The position numbers and the translations under genes were made by a program. The notes under the pieces were generated by a model. That model worked only from the letters and a program-made list of their open reading frames with translations. It was not told the DNA's origin and made no database searches. Shown here one piece after another: positions 1 to 10,344 of a stretch of DNA of 64,000 nt; position 1 is the first letter of the stretch, and the number at the start of each line of letters is the position of its first letter. The DNA comes from ZC4RG20 sp963702105. GTDB lineage: Bacteria > Pseudomonadota > Gammaproteobacteria > Steroidobacterales > Rariloculaceae. The stretch spans positions 3,596,001 to 3,660,000 of the forward strand of contig OY969712.1 in assembly GCA_963702105.1 (NCBI GenBank). Reading direction: 5' to 3'.

Positions 1-318
1 GGGCGCATCGTCTACCGATCGCGGTAAGCGCTCCTCGCCGTCACCGCTCTGCTCGACGCTCACTGTAAGTAAGAGTGCCAGTCTCGTACGGCATCGCGAG
101 CGGGGCGCGGGCGCCCCTCGAATACCGACGTGGCACTCTTCGGTGCAGGTGATCGAGGCACAACGCTAAGTGCCGGTGCTCCGCAGGATCCCAATCCGTA
201 TGCCCGCTGGACAGCCGGGTGTCGGCGAGCGCCTCGACCGAAGCTGAGGCGTTTCCAACCCCTACCGGCTTTCGCCGAGGCGTCTTCGTTCTGGCCGTCC
301 GCCGCGACGACCTATCCT
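1..318. other. Intergenic region with nested inverted repeat, no gene seen
   Basis: I see no convincing gene here. A perfect 10-bp inverted repeat lies at 71-80 and 131-140, and between its arms is a tight GC hairpin at 102-117 with 7-bp arms and a 2-base loop. The region lies beyond the 3' end of clpA and next to palindromic element A. It may be the decayed partner of element A, since the other copies come in pairs, but that is only inference. Confidence 0.4.
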
Positions 319-436
319 GGGGGCGAGTCTGGAATCGGGCTCGGCCGAGACCGTGGCGCGCAGGGATGCGCGCCCCGAGCCTCCAGGGACGGATTCACGG
401 CGTGTCTCGGACGCACCCGATTTCGGACTCGCCCCC
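319..436 (+). repeat. Palindromic repeat element A
   Basis: Imperfect outer inverted repeat, 319-351 against 404-436. Between the arms is an inner hairpin with a CAGGGATG apex (about 355-374), followed by the tail GAGCCTCCAGGGACGG and TTCACGGCG shared with the other copies. It is the most diverged copy of the family. It lies 42 bp beyond the clpA stop codon and could act as its 3' end or terminator. Confidence 0.75.
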
Positions 437-478
437 ACCGCCGATGATCGAGGACGGGCGGACGACATCCCGAAGACG

Positions 479-2754
<2,276 letters not shown>

Positions 2755-2755
<1 letters not shown>

Positions 2756-3084
2756 CAGGTCTCTTCCATCGTACAAAGCAGTGGGTGTTGGTTCTGCTGG
2801 GCCATACCGGTGACCTGCGCCACCTTGGTCTCGGCGATCTCATATGTATAGACGCCGCAGACGCCCTTGCCCTTTGTGTGCACCTCCAACATGATGCGGG
2901 TCGCCGTAGTGCGATCCAAGGAAAACACCTTCTGGAGCACTTGGACGACGAACTCCATCGGGGTGTAATCATCGTTGAGTAGAATCACCCGATACAGAGG
3001 CGGCCGTTTCACGAGGGGCCGGGATTCCTCGATAGCGAGGCCCTGGTCGTCGTCTCTACCGGGTTTGATTCGCTCGTCGGACAT
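2755..3084 (-). CDS. clpS: ATP-dependent Clp protease adaptor ClpS
   Basis: ClpS binds N-degron substrates and delivers them to ClpA. The 109-aa product has the conserved LLNDDYTPMEFVV segment, in which the asparagine and two aspartates help form the N-end residue pocket, and the following VHTKGKGVCGVYTYEIAE segment. I chose the ATG at 3084 (MSDER) over an in-frame GTG 24 bases upstream because it gives a normal length and a typical flexible N-terminus. clpS is followed immediately by clpA and is divergent from gspC. Confidence 0.96.
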
Positions 3085-3113
3085 AGCAGGAATTCTATCG
3101 GCCCTCACAGGTC

Positions 3114-3142
3114 AATTTACAGGCCGGACCAAAAGCCCGCAA
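3114..3142 (-). promoter_or_regulatory. Candidate sigma-70 promoter for clpS-clpA
   Basis: On the minus strand TTGCGG (3137-3142) and TAAATT (3114-3119) are separated by exactly 17 bp and lie about 30 bp upstream of the clpS start codon. This is a visual match only. Confidence 0.4.
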
Positions 3143-3224
3143 TCTTCCTAGATCAATCGGTGCATCATGCGTGCCGTATGATGCTACTCCTATTAAATTC
3201 AGTGACTTGCTTCACTTCTTCGAC

Positions 3225-3253
3225 TTGTTCCCGCCGTCGGTGCTGACTATGAT
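3225..3253 (+). promoter_or_regulatory. Candidate sigma-70 promoter for the gspCDE genes
   Basis: TTGTTC (3225-3230) and TATGAT (3248-3253) are separated by 17 bp, with gspC starting at 3295. It is the best promoter-like sequence in the 210-bp gap between the divergent clpS and gspC. Confidence 0.5.
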
Positions 3254-3294
3254 GCAGTACCGCGCGCTCCACCCGGCAATCCGGACACACTACG

Positions 3295-4224
3295 ATGGAC
3301 GCCGTTAAAGTTTTGAGCCTTTGGAAGGCACGCCCCCCGGAGCCGTGGCTGCGGTCGGCGAACCGCTACGCCCCGCCGGTCGTCACGGCCGCGCTGGTAA
3401 TTCTGATCGCGCATCAGCTCGCCGAATTGACATGGATCGTGATCCCTAGTTCCACTTTCGACCGGCCGCCGCCTGCCGTCGCCGCGCCCTCGCGCAGCGG
3501 CACTGCGGCCGAAGGCCCGGACGCGGATTTGTCGGCACTTGCCGACAGTCACCCGTTCGGCAAGGCCGCAGCGCCCGCCCCGGCGCCGACGCCGACGGTC
3601 GTGGACGCGCCCGAGACGACGCTGAGCGTCACGCTCACGGGTGTCGTCGCGGATTCGGACCCGGCCGCGGGCCAGGCCATCATCGCGAGCGGTCAGAACC
3701 AGAAGAAGTACGCGGTCGGCCAGACCATCGAGGGCGGCGGCGGCGCGAAGCTGCACGCCGTCTACGCGGACCGCGTGATACTGAACCGCGGCGGCCGCCT
3801 CGAAACGCTGCGGCTGCCTAAGGAGCAGGCCCCGGGCACGGCGGGGCTCGTCGCGGCGCGGCCCGCGCCCCCGCCGCCCCCGGCGCCGGCGAACGATTCG
3901 CTGCGCGAAGTCATCAGCAACAACGCCTCGAAGCTTACGGACGTTTTGCGCGTCGCCCCTCAATTCGAAGGCGGACAAATGGTAGGCTTCCGGCTCAACC
4001 CGGGCCGGGACCGCAAGATGTTCGAGTCGCTCGGCCTCAAGCCCGGCGACGTCGTGACCGACATCAACGGCACGAAGCTCGACAATCCGTCCCGCGGCCT
4101 GCAGGTCTTCCAGTCGCTAGGGGAAGCCACGCAGGCCAACGTCACCGTGATCAGGGACGGCATGCCGACGGTCCTCGTCGTCGATACGAGCCAGCTGCAG
4201 AACCTCGGCGACGATCGCCAATGA
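3295..4224 (+). CDS. gspC: Type II secretion system inner-membrane protein GspC
   Basis: GspC links the inner-membrane platform to the outer-membrane secretin. The 309-aa product has a short cytoplasmic N-terminus, one membrane segment near residues 28-50, a proline/alanine-rich periplasmic linker, a homology region (about 105-180, with KKYAVGQTIEGG) that contacts the secretin N0 domain in relatives, and a C-terminal PDZ-like domain around LKPGDVVTDINGTKL. It is the first of the gsp genes here, 34 bp before gspD, behind a candidate promoter. Confidence 0.93.
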   Translation: MDAVKVLSLWKARPPEPWLRSANRYAPPVVTAALVILIAHQLAELTWIVIPSSTFDRPPPAVAAPSRSGTAAEGPDADLSALADSHPFGKAAAPAPAPTPTVVDAPETTLSVTLTGVVADSDPAAGQAIIASGQNQKKYAVGQTIEGGGGAKLHAVYADRVILNRGGRLETLRLPKEQAPGTAGLVAARPAPPPPPAPANDSLREVISNNASKLTDVLRVAPQFEGGQMVGFRLNPGRDRKMFESLGLKPGDVVTDINGTKLDNPSRGLQVFQSLGEATQANVTVIRDGMPTVLVVDTSQLQNLGDDRQ

Positions 4225-4258
4225 GCGGCCCGGGGGACGCGGACCGAAAGGAGTATGA

Positions 4259-6472
4259 ATGGATTCCCTGTCGCAAGTGAGGCATAGAGCCCCGCGCACG
4301 GCGGCGCTGCTCGGCGCCCTCGCGCTGCTCGCCTCGGGCTCGGCCCTCGCCCAGAACCAGCTGGTTCCCAATTATCGGGACACGGACATCCGCCAGGTCA
4401 TCGAAGCCGTCGGCGCCGTCACGCACCGCAGCTTCCTCGTCGATCCGCGCGTGCGCGCGAACGTGACGCTGATCACGGATTCGCCGATGTCGGTCGATGC
4501 GTTCTATCAGGCGTTTCTCGCGACCCTCTCCGTGCACGGCTACGTCGCGATTCCCTCGGGCCCGGTCGTCAAGATCGTGCCCGACGCGAATGCGCGTCAG
4601 GAGGCGACGAACGAGGAGCTCGGCGGCGGCCAGGGCGACCAGTTCGTGACGCAGGTCGTCAAGGTGCAGAACGTCGGCGCCGCGCAGCTCGTCCCGATTT
4701 TGCGCCCGCTCATGCCGCAGTACGCGCATCTCGTCGCCCACCAGCAGTCGAACATGCTCGTCATCGCGGACCGGGCCGCGAACGTCAAGCGCATCCTCGC
4801 GATCGTCCACGCCATGGACCGCGCGGCCGACACGGACGTCGAGGTCATTCCGCTCAAGAACGCGTCCGCGGACGAGGTCGTGCGGATGCTGAGCGCGCTG
4901 TCGCAGCAGACCTCGCAGGCCTCGGGCGGCGCGCCGGCCGCGCAAGTGGTCGCCGACGAGCGCACGAACAGCGTCCTGCTGAGCGGTTCACAGGACGATC
5001 GGCTCAAGTACCGCGGTCTTATCGCCTATCTCGACGAGCCGACGCAGACCGGCGGCGACACGCGCGTGCGCTACCTGAACTACGCGGACGCCAAGGATCT
5101 CGCGGCCAAGCTGCAGGCGCAGTTCGGCGGCGCGGGCGCAGCGCCCGCGGCGGGCGCCAAGGGCGCGCCGGCCGGCCCGCAGCAGGGCGTGAGCATCTGG
5201 GCCGACCAGGGCACGAATGCGCTCGTCATCAACGCCCCGGCCAAAGTGCTCAAGGACATGATGGCCGTCATCGACAAGATCGACATTCCGCGGGCGCAGG
5301 TCGCCGTGGATGCGATCATCGTCGAGCTCACGGAGCAGAAGGCGGCGCAGCTCGGCGTGACGTGGGTCTCGAACGGCTCCGGCAGCTCCCCGATCCTCGG
5401 GCTCACGAACTTCGGCTCGACGGTCCCCGGGGTCGTGCAGCTCGGCGCGGCGGCGCAGGGCTCCACGCCCTCCGTCTCCTCGATCCCCGACGGCGTGACG
5501 ATCGGCCTCGGTAAGATTACCGATACGGGCACGAGCTGGGCTGCGCTGATCTCCGCGCTGCGCGGCGACGGCACGACGAACGTGATCTCGACGCCGCACA
5601 TCGTCACGCTCGACAATCAGGAGGCCGAGATCCGCGTCGGTCAGGAAGTGCCGTTCGTGACCGGTCAGTTCACGAATACGGGCACGAGCTCGTCCGGGGT
5701 CGTGAATCCGTTCCAGACCATCCAGCGTGAGGAGGTCGGCACGAACCTCAAGATCACTCCGCAGATCAACGAGGGCAGCGGCGTCAAGCTCGCCATCGAG
5801 CAGGAAACCTCGAGCATCAGCGCGGGCGCGACGGGCGCCGTCGATCTCGTCACGAACAAGCGCACGATCTCGACCTCGGTGTTCGTCAAGGACGGCCAGG
5901 TGCTCGTGCTCGGCGGCCTCATGGACAATCAGCTGACGCAGAACGACGAGCGCGTGCCCGGGCTCGGCCGCATCCCGGGGCTCGGCTGGCTGTTCCGCGC
6001 GCGCAAGACGAACCGCACGAAGACGAATCTCATGGTGTTCATCCGGCCGACCATCCTGCGCACCGACCAGCAATCGCGCTTCCTCACGGATACCAAGTAC
6101 AACTACATCCGCAAGCTGCAGCAGCAGGAGGCGCAAAAGCGCGTCCACCTCATGCGCGAGGAACAGGCGCCCGTGCTGCCGCCGCTGCCGCCGCCGCCGA
6201 CGAAGACCGAGGGCGAGCAAAACGGCGCCGCGCCGAGCGGCGCCCCCGCCGCCCCCGGCGAGGCGAGCCCGCAGGAAGCGGCCCCCGGCGAGGCGAGCCC
6301 GCAGGAGGCGGCGCCCGGCGAGGCGAACCCGCAGGAACCGGCCCCGGGCAGCGCGGGGAGCGCCGCGGGCGCGGCGACCGGCAGCGAAACACAGGGCGCC
6401 GCGAACGCGGCGTCGCAGGCGAACGAGAGCCGGCGCAGCCGGCGCCGGCGGAGACGCGAGAATGGCGACTAA
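4259..6472 (+). CDS. gspD: Type II secretion system secretin GspD
   Basis: GspD forms the outer-membrane channel for folded exoproteins. The 737-aa product has a signal peptide (about 1-30), an N0 domain, three N1-N3 repeats (about 120-340), and a C-terminal secretin domain with the conserved EVPFVTG and VGTNLKITPQINEG segments. The tail (about 630-737) is a low-complexity Pro/Ala/Glu region with a near-perfect 10-residue repeat (PGEASPQEAA) encoded around 6255-6345. An AAGGAG ribosome site lies 5 bases before the ATG. The gene overlaps gspE by 11 bp. Confidence 0.96.
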   Translation: MDSLSQVRHRAPRTAALLGALALLASGSALAQNQLVPNYRDTDIRQVIEAVGAVTHRSFLVDPRVRANVTLITDSPMSVDAFYQAFLATLSVHGYVAIPSGPVVKIVPDANARQEATNEELGGGQGDQFVTQVVKVQNVGAAQLVPILRPLMPQYAHLVAHQQSNMLVIADRAANVKRILAIVHAMDRAADTDVEVIPLKNASADEVVRMLSALSQQTSQASGGAPAAQVVADERTNSVLLSGSQDDRLKYRGLIAYLDEPTQTGGDTRVRYLNYADAKDLAAKLQAQFGGAGAAPAAGAKGAPAGPQQGVSIWADQGTNALVINAPAKVLKDMMAVIDKIDIPRAQVAVDAIIVELTEQKAAQLGVTWVSNGSGSSPILGLTNFGSTVPGVVQLGAAAQGSTPSVSSIPDGVTIGLGKITDTGTSWAALISALRGDGTTNVISTPHIVTLDNQEAEIRVGQEVPFVTGQFTNTGTSSSGVVNPFQTIQREEVGTNLKITPQINEGSGVKLAIEQETSSISAGATGAVDLVTNKRTISTSVFVKDGQVLVLGGLMDNQLTQNDERVPGLGRIPGLGWLFRARKTNRTKTNLMVFIRPTILRTDQQSRFLTDTKYNYIRKLQQQEAQKRVHLMREEQAPVLPPLPPPPTKTEGEQNGAAPSGAPAAPGEASPQEAAPGEASPQEAAPGEANPQEPAPGSAGSAAGAATGSETQGAANAASQANESRRSRRRRRRENGD

Positions 6473-7976
6473 TCCCGAGCCGCCGCTCGAGATCGCGCCG
6501 GCCCCGGCGCCCGCCGAACCCGTGCGCGCGCGCCGGTTGCCGTTCGCCTTCGCGAAGCGGCACGGCGTGCTGATCCAGAGCATCGAGGCCGACCGCGCCC
6601 ATGCGATCTACCGCAAGGGCGCCTCGCCGCTCGGGCTCGCCGAGGTGCGCCGCTTCGCGGCCGTGCCGGTGGACTTCCGGGCCGTGGACGCAGAGGAGTT
6701 CGACGTAAGGCTCCAGGCCGCGTACGAAAGCGGCGCCGCCATGACGATGGTCGAAGGGCTCGACGACGAGACCGATCTCTTCGCCGTCGCCCAGCAGCTG
6801 CCCGAGCCCTCCGACCTCCTCGACAGCGACGACGAGGCGCCGATCATTCGGCTCATCAACGCGCTGCTGACTCAAGCCGTCAAGGACAACGCCTCGGACA
6901 TCCATATAGAGCCGTACGAGAACCGGCTCGTGGTGCGCTTCCGCATCGACGGCGTGCTGAAGGAAGCGCTGCAGTCGAGGCGCGCCGTCGCCCCGCTCGT
7001 CGTCTCCCGCATCAAGGTCATGTCCAAGCTCGATATCGCCGAGAAGCGCCTGCCGCAGGACGGCCGCATCTCGCTTCGCATTGCGGGCCGCGCCGTCGAC
7101 GTGCGGGTCTCGACGATCCCCTCCGGCCACGGCGAGCGAGTCGTGCTGCGTCTGCTCGACAAGCAGGCGGGCCGGCTCACGCTCGATCACCTCGGCATGG
7201 CCGCCGAGGACCAGCGCCACTTGGACGATCTCGTGCACCGCCCCCACGGCATCCTGCTCGTCACGGGCCCCACGGGCTCGGGCAAGACCACGACACTGTA
7301 CGCGGCGCTCGAACGCATCAACGATTCGAGCCGGAACATCCTTACGGTGGAGGACCCGATCGAGTACCACATCGACGGCATCGGCCAGACGCAGGTCAAC
7401 ACGAAAGTGGACATGACCTTCGCCCGCGGTCTGCGCGCGATCCTGCGTCAGGACCCGGACGTGGTCATGGTCGGCGAGATCCGCGACCTCGAGACGGCCG
7501 AAATCGCCGTCCAGGCCAGCCTCACGGGTCACCTCGTGCTCTCCACGTTGCACACGAACACGGCGGTCGGCGCCGTCACGCGCCTTCGCGATATGGGCGT
7601 CGAGCCGTTCCTGCTTTCCTCGAGCCTCATCGGCGTCCTCGCCCAGCGCCTCGTGCGCGTGCTCGATCCGGCCTACCGGGAGTCCTATTCCGCCAGCGAA
7701 TACGAATGCCGCCTGCTCGAGGCGGACCCGGCCGCCCCGCCGACGCTGTACCGCGCCGTCGAAAACGCCCCCGCCTACCATGGCCGCACGGGCATCTACG
7801 AGCTCATCGCGCTCGACGGCAAGATGCGCACGATGATCCACGACGGCGCCGGCGAGCACGAGCTCGAGCACTACGCGCGCACGCGGGGGCCGAGCATCCG
7901 CGAGGACGGCATCAGGAAGGTCATGAACGGGACGACGACGCTCGAGGAAGTGTTGCGGGTCACTCGGGGCGACTGA
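6462..7976 (+). CDS. gspE: Type II secretion ATPase GspE lacking the tetracysteine zinc motif
   Basis: GspE is the cytoplasmic hexameric ATPase that powers pseudopilus assembly. The 504-aa protein has an N-terminal GspL-binding region, Walker A GPTGSGKTTTLYAAL, the Asp box TVEDPIEY, Walker B with VVMVGEIRD, and the His box STLHTNTA. The C-terminal loop that in most GspE proteins holds two CxxC pairs reads RVLDPAYRE and ENAPAYHG, so all four zinc-binding cysteines are absent. The rest of the enzyme looks intact. It overlaps gspD; a 690-bp gap with two repeats separates it from gspF. Confidence 0.95.
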   Translation: MATNPEPPLEIAPAPAPAEPVRARRLPFAFAKRHGVLIQSIEADRAHAIYRKGASPLGLAEVRRFAAVPVDFRAVDAEEFDVRLQAAYESGAAMTMVEGLDDETDLFAVAQQLPEPSDLLDSDDEAPIIRLINALLTQAVKDNASDIHIEPYENRLVVRFRIDGVLKEALQSRRAVAPLVVSRIKVMSKLDIAEKRLPQDGRISLRIAGRAVDVRVSTIPSGHGERVVLRLLDKQAGRLTLDHLGMAAEDQRHLDDLVHRPHGILLVTGPTGSGKTTTLYAALERINDSSRNILTVEDPIEYHIDGIGQTQVNTKVDMTFARGLRAILRQDPDVVMVGEIRDLETAEIAVQASLTGHLVLSTLHTNTAVGAVTRLRDMGVEPFLLSSSLIGVLAQRLVRVLDPAYRESYSASEYECRLLEADPAAPPTLYRAVENAPAYHGRTGIYELIALDGKMRTMIHDGAGEHELEHYARTRGPSIREDGIRKVMNGTTTLEEVLRVTRGD

Positions 7977-8008
7977 AGAGGGTTAAGAGCGATCGATGCT
8001 GGTGGCAG

Positions 8009-8168
8009 GAGCGGGCTTGCATGCGAGGGCCTTGTCGGGAACGCCGTGAATCCATCCCTGGAGGCTCCGGGCGCGCCCCGACCACCCCAGCGCTCACTCC
8101 GTTCGCGCCGGGGACCCCGGCCCCTGGCGCGCACGGTCCCGACAAGGCCCTCGCATGCAAGCCCGCTC
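8009..8168 (-). repeat. Palindromic repeat element B (minus orientation)
   Basis: Outer arms of 32 bp (8009-8040 and 8137-8168) are perfect inverse complements. Read on the minus strand, the conserved tail GAGCCTCCAGGGATGGATTC and ACGGCG follows a longer, variant inner segment. The inner arm end TTGTCGGGA matches the subfamily of D, F and H. It lies 32 bp after the gspE stop and pairs with C. Confidence 0.9.
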
Positions 8169-8517
8169 GTACACGTTGTCGCGTCACGCTCAACCATTTC
8201 GATCCGCACGTTGACCCACTATTCGCATCCGCAACGCCGCGCGTGACTCGGTCGTCGTCCCGAACATTCGAGGTGGTAGAACAAAGTCAGCAGCCAACCA
8301 GTTGCGCTGCCGCAAATCGACATGGACGACATGGACTCGGAGACGGCACTAACCACCCGCGGACGCGGCGCGCTATGGACGACGCTGCTTGGAAACGATT
8401 GCACCGCGGTCACGCGCTGGCGATTCGCCAAACCGAAGCGTCTCGCGATGCGGCACTACGCGATCGATTGCCGATTCGGCCAATCGAAGGTATCTCGAAA
8501 AGGACGGCTTGAGTGAT
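8169..8517. other. Spacer between repeats B and C, no gene seen
   Basis: This 349-bp segment lies inside the gsp locus. Short open frames exist but have no recognisable product and no credible ribosome site. I see no similarity to the spacers of the other repeat pairs. It could carry a promoter for gspF, but none stands out. Confidence 0.4.
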
Positions 8518-8641
8518 GTCCTGGTTGCGGATCGATGCAGGGCGTTTCGGGACGCTGGGCGCCAGGGATGGCGCCCAGCGAGCCCCCAGGGATGGGTTCA
8601 CGGCGGTCCCGAAACGCCCTGCATCGATCCGCAACCAGGAC
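8518..8641 (+). repeat. Palindromic repeat element C
   Basis: Perfect 35-bp outer arms (8518-8552 and 8607-8641). The inner hairpin 8554-8579 has arms GCTGGGCGCC and GGCGCCCAGC around AGGGAT, followed by GAGCCCCCAGGGATGGGTTC and ACGGCG. The inner arm end TTTCGGGA matches elements E, G and I. It ends 25 bp before the gspF start codon, so a gspF transcript coming from gspE would contain the whole B-C pair. Confidence 0.92.
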
Positions 8642-8666
8642 GCCACTCCCCTAAGCTAGGACGACA

Positions 8667-9881
8667 ATGGGCGCTTATCAATACGTAGCCGTAGACCCAG
8701 GAGGCAAGGAGCACAAGGGCGTCCTCGAGGGCGATACCGCGCGCCACGTCCGCCAGCTGCTTCGCGACCGCTCGCTGCTGCCGATCGAGGTCGCCGAGGT
8801 CGAATCGCGCGAGAAGACGCGCCAGAAGGGCCTAAGCCTCGGGCGCGGCATGTCCTCGCTCGATCTTGCGCTCGTCACGCGGCAGCTCGCGACGCTGCTC
8901 AAGGCCGGAATGCCGCTCGAAGAGGCGCTGCTCGCCGTCAGCGAGCAGTGCGAGAAGGCGCGGCTCAAGAGCATCGTGCTGGGCGTGCGCAGCAAGGTGC
9001 TCGAAGGCCACACGCTCGCGGCCGGGCTCGAGGACTTTCCTCACGCCTTTCCGACCGTCTATCGGGCGACCGTCGCCGCTGGCGAACAGGCGGGCAAGCT
9101 CGATTCCGTTCTCGAGCGTCTCGCCGACTACACCGAGTCCCGCCACGGGCTGCGCCAGAAGGTCAGCCACGCGATGATCTACCCGATCGTGCTCACGAGC
9201 TTCGCGTTCTCCATCATCGTGCTGATGCTCGTGTACGTCGTGCCGAAGGTCGTCGGCGTCTTCCAGTCGACGGGGCAGGAGCTGCCCGTCATGACGCGCG
9301 CCCTGATCTGGCTCTCGTCGTTTCTGCAGCACTGGTGGTTCGCCGTCATCGCCGCCGTCGTGCTCGTCGTGCTCGGCATCCGGCGCGTGCTGCGCGGCGA
9401 GGACGCGCGGCGGCGCTTCCATCGGGGGCTATTGCGCGCGCCCGTCATCGGGCGCGTGATCCGCGGCCTGAATACGGCGCGCTTTACGCGGACGCTGAGC
9501 ATCCTGTCCTCGAGCGGCGTGCCCGTCATCGAGGCGCTTCGCATCGGCGCCACGGTCGTCTCGAGCCTGCCCATGAGTGACGCGATCAAGGTGGCCGCGC
9601 TGCGCGTCAGCGAAGGCGCTGCGATCGGGCGGTCCCTCGCGCAGTCGAAGCTGTTTCCGCCGATGAGCATTCACCTGATCGCGAGCGGCGAGCAGAGCGG
9701 AGAGCTCGATCAGATGCTCGCGCGCGCCGCGGCTCATCAGGAGAGCGAGATGGACAGCCTGCTCGGCACCCTACTGAGCGTGCTCGAACCCGCGCTCATC
9801 ATCGTCATGGGCCTCATGGTGCTCGCCATCGTCATGGCGATTCTGCTGCCGATCTTCCAAATCAATCAGCTCGTCGGCTGA
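8667..9881 (+). CDS. gspF: Type II secretion inner-membrane platform protein GspF
   Basis: GspF is the polytopic platform protein that contacts GspE. The 404-aa product starts with the family signature GAYQYVAVDPGGK, has two homologous GspF domains (about 70-190 and 275-395) and hydrophobic segments near 170-195, 220-240 and 375-400, the usual topology. The C-terminus PIFQINQLVG is typical. An AGGA lies shortly before the ATG. The gene is cut off from gspE by repeats B and C and is not followed by gspG. Confidence 0.95.
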   Translation: MGAYQYVAVDPGGKEHKGVLEGDTARHVRQLLRDRSLLPIEVAEVESREKTRQKGLSLGRGMSSLDLALVTRQLATLLKAGMPLEEALLAVSEQCEKARLKSIVLGVRSKVLEGHTLAAGLEDFPHAFPTVYRATVAAGEQAGKLDSVLERLADYTESRHGLRQKVSHAMIYPIVLTSFAFSIIVLMLVYVVPKVVGVFQSTGQELPVMTRALIWLSSFLQHWWFAVIAAVVLVVLGIRRVLRGEDARRRFHRGLLRAPVIGRVIRGLNTARFTRTLSILSSSGVPVIEALRIGATVVSSLPMSDAIKVAALRVSEGAAIGRSLAQSKLFPPMSIHLIASGEQSGELDQMLARAAAHQESEMDSLLGTLLSVLEPALIIVMGLMVLAIVMAILLPIFQINQLVG

Positions 9882-9896
9882 GAGCGAACGAAGGCG

Positions 9897-9923
9897 CGGC
9901 CGCTTCTTGTCGCGGCCGTTTTT
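9897..9923 (+). terminator. Intrinsic terminator after gspF
   Basis: A 7-bp perfect GC stem, CGGCCGC (9897-9903) with GCGGCCG (9912-9918), is followed by five T residues. It lies 16 bp beyond the gspF stop and indicates that the gsp transcript ends here without gspG-N. Confidence 0.75.
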
Positions 9924-9974
9924 CGATTGTGTGTAGCCCGCTCGTAATGCATTTTGAATCGGGTTGCGTGGGTA

Positions 9975-10003
9975 TTGCGAAAGGTCTTACCTTAGGTTTA
10001 TAA
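9975..10003 (+). promoter_or_regulatory. Candidate sigma-70 promoter for the small acidic protein gene
   Basis: TTGCGA (9975-9980), a 17-bp spacer and TTATAA (9998-10003) lie about 40 bp before the start codon. This is a locally AT-rich stretch in a GC-rich window. Confidence 0.5.
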
Positions 10004-10043
10004 AAGCGCCGGATCGCGGGCGGCGTTCGTAGCCGACTCTAAG

Positions 10044-10340
10044 GTGGAGGGAACGATGAAACGCGTCGAGTCGGAACCGGAAGAGGAAATCACGGAAGAA
10101 GAATCGAACGAATCCGAAACGGATGAAGCGGCGGAGGAAGACGTCGACGCGGAAAGCACGGACAACGTCGGCGATCCGTCGGTCGAGATCAACGTGGAGG
10201 ATCTCATTCGCGAGCTCGAGGTGCAGGGACTCACGAACCAGCTCGGCCGCGAAGGCGCGGCACGGCGCCGGCTCGAGGAGCTCATGGAGCAGCGCAAAGC
10301 GCGCCAGGATCTCGAAGATTTCGAGGACTACGATATTTGA
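10044..10340 (+). CDS. Small acidic protein, PA3496-like
   Basis: 98-aa, very acidic, probably cytoplasmic protein with no signal peptide or membrane segment. The first half is almost all Glu/Asp/Ser/Thr. The C-terminal half (ARRRLEELMEQRKARQDLED then FEDYDI) resembles the C-terminal motif of the small PA3496-like proteins of gammaproteobacteria, whose function is not well established. GGTGGAGGG precedes the ATG and a good promoter lies upstream. It ends four bases from the convergent dnaE2. Family assignment is from remembered motif similarity only. Confidence 0.7.
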   Translation: MEGTMKRVESEPEEEITEEESNESETDEAAEEDVDAESTDNVGDPSVEINVEDLIRELEVQGLTNQLGREGAARRRLEELMEQRKARQDLEDFEDYDI

Positions 10341-10344
10341 CCGT

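Noticed and set aside
1..318. tRNA or other stable RNA near the clpA end
   Set aside because: No cloverleaf arms or GTTCGA-type T loop could be found by eye in either strand.
4988..6583. 531-codon minus-strand open frame
   Set aside because: Antisense to gspD; no domain, extreme Arg content.
8046..8688. Short open frames within repeats B and C
   Set aside because: They run through the palindromes, repeat the same peptide words in every copy and have no ribosome sites; products of repeat composition.
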